Source: an uncultured Oscillibacter sp.
GTDB taxonomy: Bacteria > Bacillota > Clostridia > Oscillospirales > Oscillospiraceae
NCBI GenBank assembly: GCA_910588005.1
Contig: CAJUQM010000011.1
Coordinates: forward strand, 1 to 63,806
Direction: 5' to 3'
Length of the DNA: 63,806 bases
Shown: positions 15,251 to 22,364 of the stretch, piece after piece
Layout of the letters: the number at the start of each line of letters is the position of its first letter
Position numbering within the stretch: the stretch's first letter is position 1
The notes under the pieces: model-generated
The model's input: the letters and a program-made list of their open reading frames with translations, nothing else
Databases searched by the model: none
Told to the model about the DNA's origin: nothing
Made by a program: the position numbers and the translations under genes

Positions 15251-16356
15251 CAGGGCATCATCAACAGCTTTTTCAAAAACGCCAGCCCCGCCGGAAGGAC
15301 TGTCTCGTCATCAAAGCGGAAGTCCGGCGCGTGAAGCTCCGGCGCATCACCCACGCCCAGGAAAAAGAACACGCCAGGCGCCCGCCTCTGGTAGAAGGAA
15401 AAATCCTCCGCCGCCAAAACGGGGGCCTTTAACAGCTCCGGGGCCTCCTCGCCCAGCAGACGGCAGACGGATTCATACAGCTCCGCATGATTCCACACCG
15501 CGGGGTTCCCCCCGCTGAGAAAGACATCCACGCCGCAGCCGGTCTCCGCCGCCAAAGCCGCTCCGATGTCCTCCAGTCCACGGCGGCAATGGCGGTACGT
15601 CTCCTCTCGGTAGGTCCGCAGGCTCCCCTCCAGCCGGGTCTCTCCGCTCACGGCGTTTCGAACCGTACCGGAAACCATCTTTCCAAACCGAAGCATCCGT
15701 GGTTCGTCCGGCGGCAGGGCGTCCGCCATGGCGTAGGCCCTGCGGAGATACTCCGCTCCCGCCGTCAGGGCGTCCCGTCCCTCGGCGGCCCGGCTCAGAT
15801 GGACGCTCTTCCCGGTGACGGTCACCGTCACCTCATTGGAGCGGGCCATCAGGGGACCCGGACGGGAGAACACCCTCCCCGCAGGCAGTCCCGGCCACAG
15901 ATGGAGGCCAAATACCCGGGTAACACAGCGGCGCTCCAAGATCCCGGTCCCGCACAGCCGCTCCGCCCCGCCGGCAGTCTCCTCGGCGGGCTGGAACAGG
16001 AACAGGGCGTTTCGCGGCAGCTCTCCAAGGTGCGCCGCCGCATACTCCGCCAGTCCCAGGGCCAAGGCGGTATGTCCATCGTGCCCGCAGGCGTGCATCC
16101 GTCCGGGGTGGACCGACGCATAGGGCAGACCGGAGGACTCCGTCACCGGCAGGGCGTCCAGATCCGCCCGAAAGGCCGCCGTCTCTGTCCTCCCCGCGTC
16201 AAAAAACGCACAGACGCTGCCGGGAACAGGCGTGGAGATCTCTCCGCCCAGCGGCTCCAGTACCGCACGCACATACGCTGTGGTCTCCGGCAGGCAGTCG
16301 TCCAGTTCCGGGATTCGGTGCAGGCAGCGGCGGTGATTTACGATAGACGCGGGCAT
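15250..16356 (-). CDS. dapL: M20 amidohydrolase, probable N-acetyldiaminopimelate deacetylase
   Basis: A 368-residue M20D-type metal-dependent amidohydrolase. Motifs: VNHRRCLHRIPEL at the start, FRADLDALPV (metal Asp), HACGHDGHTALALGL (metal Cys/His pair), LFLFQPAEETAGGAERL (catalytic Glu), FGLHLWPGLPAG, the lid-domain histidine region VTVTGKSVHLSRAAEGRDAL, and the C-terminal metal His neighbourhood LAAEDFSFY. A GAGGAG eight bases upstream fixes the ATG at 16356. The family also contains hippurate hydrolases and IAA-amino-acid hydrolases; the choice of N-acetyl-DAP deacetylase rests on its position beside patA and the dapA-dapB-dapH operon and on a length like that of B. subtilis YkuR. In KSVHLSRA the second His of the usual HxxxP context is altered. 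Confidence 0.75.
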   Translation of the reverse strand: MPASIVNHRRCLHRIPELDDCLPETTAYVRAVLEPLGGEISTPVPGSVCAFFDAGRTETAAFRADLDALPVTESSGLPYASVHPGRMHACGHDGHTALALGLAEYAAAHLGELPRNALFLFQPAEETAGGAERLCGTGILERRCVTRVFGLHLWPGLPAGRVFSRPGPLMARSNEVTVTVTGKSVHLSRAAEGRDALTAGAEYLRRAYAMADALPPDEPRMLRFGKMVSGTVRNAVSGETRLEGSLRTYREETYRHCRRGLEDIGAALAAETGCGVDVFLSGGNPAVWNHAELYESVCRLLGEEAPELLKAPVLAAEDFSFYQRRAPGVFFFLGVGDAPELHAPDFRFDDETVLPAGLAFLKKLLMMP

Positions 16357-16495
16357 AGAACCCCCTCCTCTTTGGCAGCTAGAATGTATCCTACCATACC
16401 ACAGCCGCTCCCGCCTTGAATAGACCGCAGGACAGATTTTGTCACTTTTCACAAGAGTTCGCCCTTTGAAACTGTGATCTTTTCCAAAATCTCTC

Positions 16496-16525
16496 TTGCA
16501 CTGCAGGTTGAGGATTTGGTATGAT
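16496..16525 (+). promoter_or_regulatory. Promoter of the riboswitch-dapABH transcript
   Basis: TTGCAC (16496-16501), 18-base spacer, TATGAT (16520-16525), placing transcription start just ahead of the lysine aptamer. Confidence 0.65.
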
Positions 16526-16535
16526 AGCTCAAAAT

Positions 16536-16668
16536 GAGATAGAGGCGCGGAGACGAAGAAGTCGCGGGAGCCGGCAGGCGAAGAACGCGGCTGGGGCAAC
16601 TCCGCCGAACTCTCCGTTCAGGCGTGAACGTGGGGTGGGCCTGTGGGGAAATACCTCCAGGACTGTCC
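16536..16668 (+). ncRNA. Lysine riboswitch (L-box) aptamer
   Basis: The RNA has the conserved pieces of the lysine aptamer in order: GAGATAGAGGCGC for the 5' side of P1/P2, the AAGAAGTC segment of P2, GGGGCAACTCCGCCGAAC around P3 (matching the invariant CGCCGAA), a P4 hairpin CGTTCAGGCGTGAACG, GGTGGGCC, a P5 hairpin GGGGAAATACCTCC and the closing GGACTGTC. GATAG and CTGTC can pair as P1. It precedes the dapA-dapB-dapH operon, so high lysine should switch the operon off. The recognition is by eye against the known consensus. Confidence 0.9.
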
Positions 16669-16963
16669 GCGGGTCTTCCCGCGGGAGCGCTATCCGCTTA
16701 CAGGACCCAGCGCCTGAGAGGGCGCCGGGAGGGAGTCCGTTCCAAAACCGGTTGATCTGTGCCTTGGCGCATATTTCTCCGCCACACGGCGTAATTTTCC
16801 CATAGGGCCGCCAGGTCCTGTGAAAGCGTACGCTGTCCGGCGGAGGAATTCCGCGCAGGGCGGCAAGCCGCCGGTTTTGAGACGGAGGTTGGACTGTCGG
16901 CAGAGGTGCGCCTCTACCGGCATTTTATTATGCCCAACCAAAACTGTGCGGAGGATAGAAATC
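16669..16963 (+). promoter_or_regulatory. Long dapA leader with expression platform and terminator
   Basis: About 295 bases separate the aptamer from the dapA start, longer than usual. A strong hairpin (CCGCGGG / CCCGCGG) follows the aptamer immediately. At the far end an 11-bp stem with one mismatch (GTCGGCAGAGG / CCTCTACCGGC, 16896-16921) is followed by TTTTATTAT and looks like the regulated terminator. A second copy of GGACTGTC (16891-16898) overlaps its 5' arm, which could let it compete with the aptamer P1 strand. No coding frame is convincing in between. Confidence 0.6.
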
Positions 16964-17851
16964 GTGAAATTTGAAAACATCACCGGTTCCATTGTCGCCA
17001 TGATCACTCCCTACCACGGGGACGGCAGCGTCAATTTCGAGGTGCTGACCCGGCTTTTGGAACGCCAGATTCAGGCGGGTACCAGCGCCATTTTAACCCT
17101 TGGGACCACCGGCGAATACTCCACCATGACCCACGAGGAGGACGCCACCGTGGTGGCCCACACCCTGAAGGTGGTAGACGGACGGGTCCCCGTCATCGTG
17201 GGCAGCGGCTCCAACAGCACCGCCACCCAGCTTGAAAAGAGCATCGAATATCAAAACATGGGGGCGGACGCCCTGCTGCTGATCGCCCCGTACTACAACA
17301 AAGCCAATCCGGAGGGCATGTACCGCCACTTTGCCTCGGCGGCGGACGCGGTGCACATCCCCTGCCTTTTGTACAACGTGCCGGGACGCACAGGATGCTC
17401 CATTCCGGTGTCCGTAGTGGAGCGGCTGGCAAAGCATCCCAATATCTGCGGCATCAAAGAGGCCAGCGGCGACATGTCCTACGCCATGAAAGTCGCCCGG
17501 CTGGTGGGACCGGACTTTGCCCTCTGGTCCGGCAACGACGATCTAACCGTCCCTTTGCTGAGCGTCGGCGCCAGCGGCGTTATCTCCGTCTTCGCCAACG
17601 TAATGCCCGCCATGTGCCGGCAGATCGTAGAGGACTATCTCAGCGGGAAGCAGGCCCAGGCGGCGGCCAAGCAGCTGAAATACTTGGAGCTGATCAATGA
17701 TCTTTTCCTTGAGGTAAACCCCATTCCGGTGAAAGCCGCTATGAACATGATGGGATTAAACGCAGGCCCGCTGCGGCTCCCCCTGTGCGAAATGGACGCC
17801 GGGCACGCCGCGAAGCTGAAAAATTCCCTGCAGGAGGCCGGACTGCTGTGA
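16964..17851 (+). CDS. dapA: 4-hydroxy-tetrahydrodipicolinate synthase
   Basis: Condenses pyruvate with aspartate semialdehyde, the first step of lysine/diaminopimelate synthesis. The 295-residue TIM barrel shows GSIVAMITPYHGDGSVNF, LGTTGEYSTMTHEE (residues 46-59), PVIVGSGSNST, APYYNKANPEG, the catalytic Tyr137 and Arg142 in LYNVPGRTG, and the Schiff-base Lys165 in GIKEASGD. The GTG at 16964 with GGAGG nine bases upstream gives the usual length; the open frame extends upstream through the riboswitch terminator and that part is not coding. It overlaps dapB by four bases. Expression should fall when lysine binds the upstream L-box. Confidence 0.97.
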   Translation: MKFENITGSIVAMITPYHGDGSVNFEVLTRLLERQIQAGTSAILTLGTTGEYSTMTHEEDATVVAHTLKVVDGRVPVIVGSGSNSTATQLEKSIEYQNMGADALLLIAPYYNKANPEGMYRHFASAADAVHIPCLLYNVPGRTGCSIPVSVVERLAKHPNICGIKEASGDMSYAMKVARLVGPDFALWSGNDDLTVPLLSVGASGVISVFANVMPAMCRQIVEDYLSGKQAQAAAKQLKYLELINDLFLEVNPIPVKAAMNMMGLNAGPLRLPLCEMDAGHAAKLKNSLQEAGLL

Positions 17852-18573
17852 GATTTTTACTGATCGGCCGTGGCAAGATGGGACGACTGATCCAGGAGAC
17901 CGCCCTGGCGGCCGGAGATGAAATTTCGGCGGCCCTGGGCCGGGAGGACCTGGACCAGCTGGGAGATCTGGGCCGCACGGCGGATGTAGTGGTGGACTTT
18001 TCCCGCCCCGAAGCCCTTCCGGAGATCTGCGCCTATGTCCGCCGGACCGGCACGCCCCTGCTCTCCGGCACCACGGGTTACACTCCGGTGGAGCGGGAGC
18101 AGCTCGCGTCTCTGGGAGAGGCCGCTCCGGTGCTCTGGAGCGCCAACTTCTCCCTGGGCATAGCAGTGTTCCTCCGGGCGCTCCAGACAGTGTCCCCCGT
18201 GCTGAGACCGGATTTTGATATCGAGATCACCGAGACGCATCACAACCAGAAGGAGGACGCTCCCAGCGGCACGGCAAAGCTGCTGCTGGAGGCTATTGAT
18301 CCCGCCCGTTCCATGAAGGTGTGCTGCGGCAGAGCTGGAAACACCGGGAGGCGGCACCGGGATGAAATTGGCGTTCACGCTCTTCGGGGCGGCACCGTGG
18401 CAGGAACCCATACCGTCCAATTTTTCGGCCCTGACGAGGAGCTGGAGATCACCCACCGGGCCGCCAGCCGCCAGATCTTTGTCAACGGCGCTCTGCACAT
18501 GGCCCGGCTATTGCCGGGAAAACCCAAGGGGGTTTATGACCTGCAAAAGATCCTGTTTGGGGAGGGCAGCTGA
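17848..18573 (+). CDS. dapB: 4-hydroxy-tetrahydrodipicolinate reductase
   Basis: The NAD(P)H-dependent second step of the diaminopimelate pathway, 241 residues. It starts with a dinucleotide fold (VRFLLIGRGKMGRLI), then VVVDFSRPEALPEI, the LLSGTTGY loop, WSANFSLGIAVFL, and the DapB active-site signature ETHHNQKEDAPSGTAKLL with catalytic His pair and Lys, followed by RGGTVAGTHTVQFFG. The GTG start shares the GTGA overlap with the dapA stop and has AGGAGG ten bases upstream inside dapA, so the two are translationally coupled. It is slightly shorter than the E. coli enzyme (273) but like many Firmicutes forms. Confidence 0.96.
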   Translation: MRFLLIGRGKMGRLIQETALAAGDEISAALGREDLDQLGDLGRTADVVVDFSRPEALPEICAYVRRTGTPLLSGTTGYTPVEREQLASLGEAAPVLWSANFSLGIAVFLRALQTVSPVLRPDFDIEITETHHNQKEDAPSGTAKLLLEAIDPARSMKVCCGRAGNTGRRHRDEIGVHALRGGTVAGTHTVQFFGPDEELEITHRAASRQIFVNGALHMARLLPGKPKGVYDLQKILFGEGS

Positions 18574-18708
18574 AAGAAACAAAGGGGACAGCCAGCCGGG
18601 ATAATCAATAGACCGGTATAAGCCGGATGCTGTCTCCACCCCCTGTCTTCCCGCTTCCATCCGATGGCGGTTTCTGACAGCAAGACAACAAATAGGGAGG
18701 TTTGCGCA

Positions 18709-19407
18709 ATGAAGGCCCAGGAAATCATCAACTATATCGCAAGCTCTGAAAAAAAGACCCCGGTAAAATTGTATATCAACACCCTGGGACCGGTGGATTT
18801 CGGCTCCGCCAAAGTCTTTGGCCAGGGAAACAGCTTCACCGTCTTCGGCGACTGGGAGGAGCTGTCCGCCGTGTTGGAGGCCAATGCCGGAAGGATCGGA
18901 GACTATGTGGTGGAGAGCGACCGCCGCAACTCCGGCGTGCCTCTGCTGGATTTGAGGACCGTTAAGGCCAGGATTGAACCGGGCGCCGTGATCCGTGAAA
19001 AAGTAGAAATCGGAGACGGAGCCGTTATCATGATGGGCGCCATTATCAATATCGGCGCTGTGGTGGGAGCCGGCACCATGATCGACATGGGCGCCGTTTT
19101 AGGCGGACGGGCCACCGTGGGCGCAGGCTGTCATATCGGCGCGGGCGCCGTGCTGGCCGGTGTGATCGAACCCGCCTCCGCCACCCCGGTCGTCGTGGAG
19201 GACGGCGTCCTTATCGGCGCCAACGCCGTGGTGATCGAAGGCGTCCGCGTGGGGAAAAATGCCGTTGTGGCCGCAGGGGCCGTAGTGGTGGAGGACGTGC
19301 CGGAAAACGCCGTTGTGGCAGGCTGTCCCGCCCGCGTGATCAAGATGAAAGATCAAAAAACCCAGAGCAAGACTGCGCTGGTGGATGCCCTGCGGCGGCT
19401 GGAGTGA
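18709..19407 (+). CDS. dapH: 2,3,4,5-tetrahydropyridine-2,6-dicarboxylate N-acetyltransferase
   Basis: A 232-residue left-handed beta-helix acetyltransferase that opens the acetylated branch of diaminopimelate synthesis. The N-terminal DapH domain (EIINYIASSEKKTPVKLYIN, FGDWEELSAVLE, DYVVESDRRNSGVPLLDL) is followed by hexapeptide repeats from ARIEPGAVIR to NAVVAGCPARVIK, including the acetyl-CoA region IMMGAIINIGAVVGAGTMIDMG. GGGAGG eight bases before the ATG at 18709 fixes the start. It lies 135 bases after dapB on the same strand and completes dapA-dapB-dapH. A C-terminal tail KTALVDALRRLE is typical. An acetyl rather than succinyl route is further supported by neighbouring dapL and patA. 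Confidence 0.95.
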   Translation: MKAQEIINYIASSEKKTPVKLYINTLGPVDFGSAKVFGQGNSFTVFGDWEELSAVLEANAGRIGDYVVESDRRNSGVPLLDLRTVKARIEPGAVIREKVEIGDGAVIMMGAIINIGAVVGAGTMIDMGAVLGGRATVGAGCHIGAGAVLAGVIEPASATPVVVEDGVLIGANAVVIEGVRVGKNAVVAAGAVVVEDVPENAVVAGCPARVIKMKDQKTQSKTALVDALRRLE

Positions 19408-19438
19408 GCACCGCCCGGCTGCCTACGGAAATATGGAA

Positions 19439-19472
19439 ACCGGGGCACCGTCTGTACAGGCGGCGCCCCGGT
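19439..19472 (+). terminator. Terminator of the dap operon
   Basis: ACCGGGGC and GCCCCGGT enclose a further paired segment (CCGTCTG/AGGCGG), 32 bases past dapH. The trailing sequence CAATTGCTGTTT is only weakly U-rich. Confidence 0.6.
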
Positions 19473-19499
19473 CAATTGCTGTTTGACAGTGAGCTGATA

Positions 19500-19877
19500 T
19501 TATCTCCGGTTCAGGTAAGATATAAAAACAACTGCTGCCGAACCGAGATAGAGCGGCACACTCAGCCACGAGAGCCAAAGGGAGGAGACAAGACTGCCGG
19601 CGGCATAAGCGGTCTCACTTGCAAAAATCCCCACGGCGGAAAAAATGACCGGCAGCCATTTCGCTGCGACTAAAAACGCATTGCGTAGAAGGAGCCATTG
19701 GATCAATGCCGCTGCGACAGCAAATACCGCGACAGTGGCCTCCATATCCCCAAGGGGGAAAAATGCGGAAATTGAACCATCTAGCAGCAGCCCGCAGTAT
19801 AGAAGCTCCAAACCGGATGCGGCCGTCAGCAGGCACAACCCTCTGGATGGCGTTCTTTCCCGATCTGTGTTGTTCAC
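19500..19877 (-). CDS. Small membrane protein of unknown function (4 TM)
   Basis: A protein of 125 residues with four predicted membrane helices: GLCLLTAASGLELLYCGLLL, ATVAVFAVAAALIQWLLL, FLVAAKWLPVIFSAVGIFA and WLSWLSVPLYLGSAAVVFIS. The N-terminus is short and charged (VNNTDRERTPSR). I choose the GTG at 19877, with GGGAGG seven bases upstream, over longer in-frame starts without a ribosome site. A promoter lies directly upstream on the same strand. I do not recognise the family, and the neighbours (dap operon, MBL hydrolase) give no functional hint. Coding status is supported by the hydrophobic periodicity together with promoter and ribosome site. Confidence 0.65.
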   Translation of the reverse strand: MNNTDRERTPSRGLCLLTAASGLELLYCGLLLDGSISAFFPLGDMEATVAVFAVAAALIQWLLLRNAFLVAAKWLPVIFSAVGIFASETAYAAGSLVSSLWLSWLSVPLYLGSAAVVFISYLNRR

Positions 19878-19914
19878 GCGGTGTCCTCCCGAAAATCCTG
19901 ATGTTTCCTTCTTG

Positions 19915-19943
19915 ATTATAACATCTCTCCTGGGTTCACGCAA
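19915..19943 (-). promoter_or_regulatory. Promoter of the 4-TM protein gene
   Basis: Minus-strand TTGCGT (19943-19938), 17-base spacer and perfect TATAAT (19920-19915), about 38 bases before the GTG start. Confidence 0.7.
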
Positions 19944-20057
19944 GAGTTCGTTTTGTGAGAGCGGCGATGTGCTGGCCGGCGGCGTTTTCTGGAGAGGAGG
20001 CCGGGGGGAAGCGGCCGTGGTCCTCGTTCAGTTTGCCAAAATATAGGACAAAAATTT

Positions 20058-20079
20058 GGCGGTCCTGACCGCCGTTTTT
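20058..20079 (+). terminator. Small hairpin with T-run
   Basis: GGCGGTC-CT-GACCGCC followed by GTTTTT, just upstream of the MBL promoter. No plus-strand gene ends nearby, so its purpose is unclear; it may insulate the promoter. Confidence 0.45.
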
Positions 20080-20081
20080 AG

Positions 20082-20110
20082 TTGCCCGCAACAACCAACT
20101 GTGCTATCCT
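20082..20110 (+). promoter_or_regulatory. Promoter of the MBL-fold gene
   Basis: TTGCCC (20082-20087), 17-base spacer, TATCCT (20105-20110), about 30 bases ahead of the ATG. Confidence 0.6.
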
Positions 20111-20140
20111 GATACCAATAAAATCAGAGGGGGACAGGCA

Positions 20141-21091
20141 ATGCTGGTTTTGGATTTCATCAACGTCGGCAACGGAGACTCCATTCTGGTGCGCGAAATT
20201 GAGGACGGGGCGCAGACATTCGCCATGTTGGTGGACTGCGGACACGACAGCCTGGTTCGGGACGACCACCCAGGCGAACTGGACCCCCGTTCCCAGCGGA
20301 TTTATGCGGGGGATTTTTTAAAAAAGAAAGGCATCCCGCGGCTGGATCTGCTGCTGCTGACCCATTTCCACCGGGATCACACCGGCGGTCTGAGCCGGGT
20401 CTTGGAGAATGTTGTCGTGGACGAGCTGCTGGCCACCTACATTCCGCCGGAAAACGCGGCGCCTCTGGACCTTGACGGGGACGGCAGCTTGCCCGGCACA
20501 GCCCGAAACGCGCTGCGCTGTCTGGAGATCTACGCCCGCCCGCTGCGGGAACATCCGGACCGCATCATGAAAAAAACGGAGCTTCCAGGAGACCGGACGA
20601 CCCATCTCCGCCTGACGGAGAACCTCTCCATGGACATTCTCTTCGGCGAACCTACGCTGTACGCCCGGCAGCGGGAGGTCTACAACGCGGCCCTCCGTGG
20701 AGAGCGGAACCGCTACGACCTGATGCGCTGGAGCAAGGCCATGAACATCTCCAGCCTGCGGCAGCGGCTCTTCTACCGCGGAAAGGAAATTGTCCTGGGC
20801 GGCGACGCCTACGCTGTGGTCTGGGATAATGACACCCTCTCCCCCTGCGACATCTTAAAGCTGCCCCACCACGCCTCCCTATCCTCCACCACCCGTAAAT
20901 TTCTAAACCGCCTCCGGCCCAAAACCATAGTGGTCAGCGTGGCGGCGGGACGGCCTGACGAGCGGCCCCACCCCTGTATTATCTCGCTGCTGCGGGAGTT
21001 TACGGAGGACGTCCACTTCACCGACGCGGTGGATATCCCGGGGCTGGTGAATCCGGTGTTCCACGAGTCGGTACATATTGAGATTGAATAG
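20141..21091 (+). CDS. MBL-fold metallo-hydrolase (ComEC C-terminal type)
   Basis: A 316-residue soluble metallo-beta-lactamase-fold protein. It opens with FINVGNGDSILVRE, the G(N/Q)GDS start of ComEC-type MBL domains, and contains the metal motif LLTHFHRDHTGG (about residues 72-83), a later GGDAYAV aspartate and KLPHHASLSS, which supplies another His ligand. It has no ComEC membrane part, so it is a stand-alone hydrolase; phosphodiesterase or nuclease activity is the usual guess. GAGGGGG seven bases before the ATG supports the start. It is monocistronic, between its own promoter and a strong convergent terminator. Confidence 0.85.
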   Translation: MLVLDFINVGNGDSILVREIEDGAQTFAMLVDCGHDSLVRDDHPGELDPRSQRIYAGDFLKKKGIPRLDLLLLTHFHRDHTGGLSRVLENVVVDELLATYIPPENAAPLDLDGDGSLPGTARNALRCLEIYARPLREHPDRIMKKTELPGDRTTHLRLTENLSMDILFGEPTLYARQREVYNAALRGERNRYDLMRWSKAMNISSLRQRLFYRGKEIVLGGDAYAVVWDNDTLSPCDILKLPHHASLSSTTRKFLNRLRPKTIVVSVAAGRPDERPHPCIISLLREFTEDVHFTDAVDIPGLVNPVFHESVHIEIE

Positions 21092-21126
21092 GAAAAGGAC
21101 CGGCAAAAGCCGGTCCTTTTCCTATT
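21087..21126. terminator. Bidirectional terminator between the MBL gene and iolG
   Basis: A perfect 18-bp stem (AATAGGAAAAGGACCGGC and its complement) around an AAAA loop. It overlaps the MBL stop codon and lies 12 bases past the iolG stop; both strands carry a T-rich flank within the stem. Confidence 0.9.
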
Positions 21127-21137
21127 CTGCCGCAAAA

Positions 21138-22175
21138 TTATTTGTACAGCTCTGGCTTTTCCATGGTCTCCACCTTCAGGAACTGAGAGGTGCCCCGGGA
21201 GGCGTTCAGCGCGTCGCCGGCCACGCAGGCCACATAGCCGTCCCAGCTGGAGGGGCCGGTGAGCTTCCCGGCGTGGACGGACTCCACCCACTTGCAGAAC
21301 TCGATGTCATAGGCCTCGATGAAGCGCTCCTTCCAGTCGGTCATGATGGGCATGGACTCGGCGGGATTCAGGCTGTCCCAGCCGGCGGGGCGGGAGCGGC
21401 GGACCACGGCGTAGGGGTCGGGCAGCTTCACGGTGCCGTTTTCGCAGACCACCTCGCACTGGATGTCGTAGCCGTAGCCGTCGGCCACCTGAACCTCCAC
21501 GTCGATGAAGCAGCCCTTCTTGGTCCGCATCAGCATGACCTGGGGGTTGTCATAGCCCTTGTCGGAGTTGGCGGACTGGCGGACCTTGACGCACTGCACG
21601 TCCTCATACTCGTCGTCCAGCAGCCAGCGGCAGATGTCCAGCTCGTGGATGGCCACGTTGGTGACGCCGTTCTCGGTCTTGAAGCCCGGGCCCTGGGCCA
21701 CGTTCCGGTGGCAGGCCTTGATCACCAGGGGCGCGCCGATTTCGCCGGAGTCGATGATCCGCTTCATCTCCGCGTAGCCCCGGTCATAGTGGCGCATGAA
21801 GCCCACCTGGACCAGCCGCTTGCCGATGGCCAGCTCCCGGTTGATGATCTCCTCGCAGTCCTTGGCGTTCTGGCTCAGGGGCTTTTCGCAGAAGCACCAC
21901 TTCTCCTCCGCCAAGGTCTTCATGACGTAGTCGTGGTGGGTGGGGTCGATGGAGGTGATGACCACGGCCTCCACGTCCGGGTCCTTGATCATGCCGTCGC
22001 AGTCGTTTCCATAGGATTTGATGCCGTATTTAGCGGCGGTTTCGTCGGCGGCGGCGGCCACATAGTCGGAGACGGCCACGACGGTGGCGCCGGGGACGGT
22101 CTCAATGATGCGGCGGCAGTGGTCCTTGCCGATGGCTCCGCAGCCGATGATGCCGATTTTCAGTACCTTGTCCAT
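21138..22175 (-). CDS. iolG: Inositol 2-dehydrogenase family oxidoreductase
   Basis: A 345-residue Gfo/Idh/MocA oxidoreductase that would oxidise myo-inositol to scyllo-inosose with NAD. It has the Rossmann start LKIGIIGCGAIGKDHCRRI, VVITSIDPTHHDYVMKTL, the active-site lysine motif CEKPLSQNAKDC, QVGFMRHYDRGYAEMKRII, and the catalytic region TNVAIHELDICRWLL. The ATG at 22175 has AGAAAGG nine bases upstream. It is the last gene of iolE-iolB-iolD-iolG. A GC-rich 180-base stretch with hairpins separates it from iolD, so its expression may differ from that of the first three genes. Scyllo-inositol or other cyclitol dehydrogenases have the same fold; the iol context favours IolG. Confidence 0.93.
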   Translation of the reverse strand: MDKVLKIGIIGCGAIGKDHCRRIIETVPGATVVAVSDYVAAAADETAAKYGIKSYGNDCDGMIKDPDVEAVVITSIDPTHHDYVMKTLAEEKWCFCEKPLSQNAKDCEEIINRELAIGKRLVQVGFMRHYDRGYAEMKRIIDSGEIGAPLVIKACHRNVAQGPGFKTENGVTNVAIHELDICRWLLDDEYEDVQCVKVRQSANSDKGYDNPQVMLMRTKKGCFIDVEVQVADGYGYDIQCEVVCENGTVKLPDPYAVVRRSRPAGWDSLNPAESMPIMTDWKERFIEAYDIEFCKWVESVHAGKLTGPSSWDGYVACVAGDALNASRGTSQFLKVETMEKPELYK

Positions 22176-22209
22176 GATAATCAACCTTTCTTACTTCGTG
22201 ATGAAATCA

Positions 22210-22362
22210 GATTTTTTAAACTGTGCCGGGCGGGCTTCGCCAGTCCGGCGCCCCGCTGCCCGCGCCATGGGGCGCGGCTCCCGCGCGTGCGCGGGAGAGG
22301 GGGTTCCGCGGAGGAGGGACTCCGCCGGAGCGTCTAAGGGGGACAAAGTCCCCCTTGGACGT
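22210..22362. repeat. GC-rich palindromic intergenic element between iolD and iolG
   Basis: Some 150 bases of very high GC hold at least three nested hairpins: AAGGGGGAC/GTCCCCCTT (22338-22358), CTCCCGCGCGT/GCGCGGGAG (about 22281-22300) and GGCGCCCCGC/GCGCCATGGGGCGC (about 22250-22276). The composition and density of palindromes suggest a dispersed REP-like element or a partial terminator within the iol operon. Confidence 0.5.
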
Positions 22363-22364
22363 TT

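Noticed and set aside
16536..16963. T-box leader in front of dapA
   Set aside because: No T-box core (TGGNACCGCG) is present, while the lysine aptamer motifs are.
16820..16963. Upstream extension of dapA by 48 codons
   Set aside because: The extra segment crosses the riboswitch terminator and has no ribosome site; the GTG at 16964 gives the family length.
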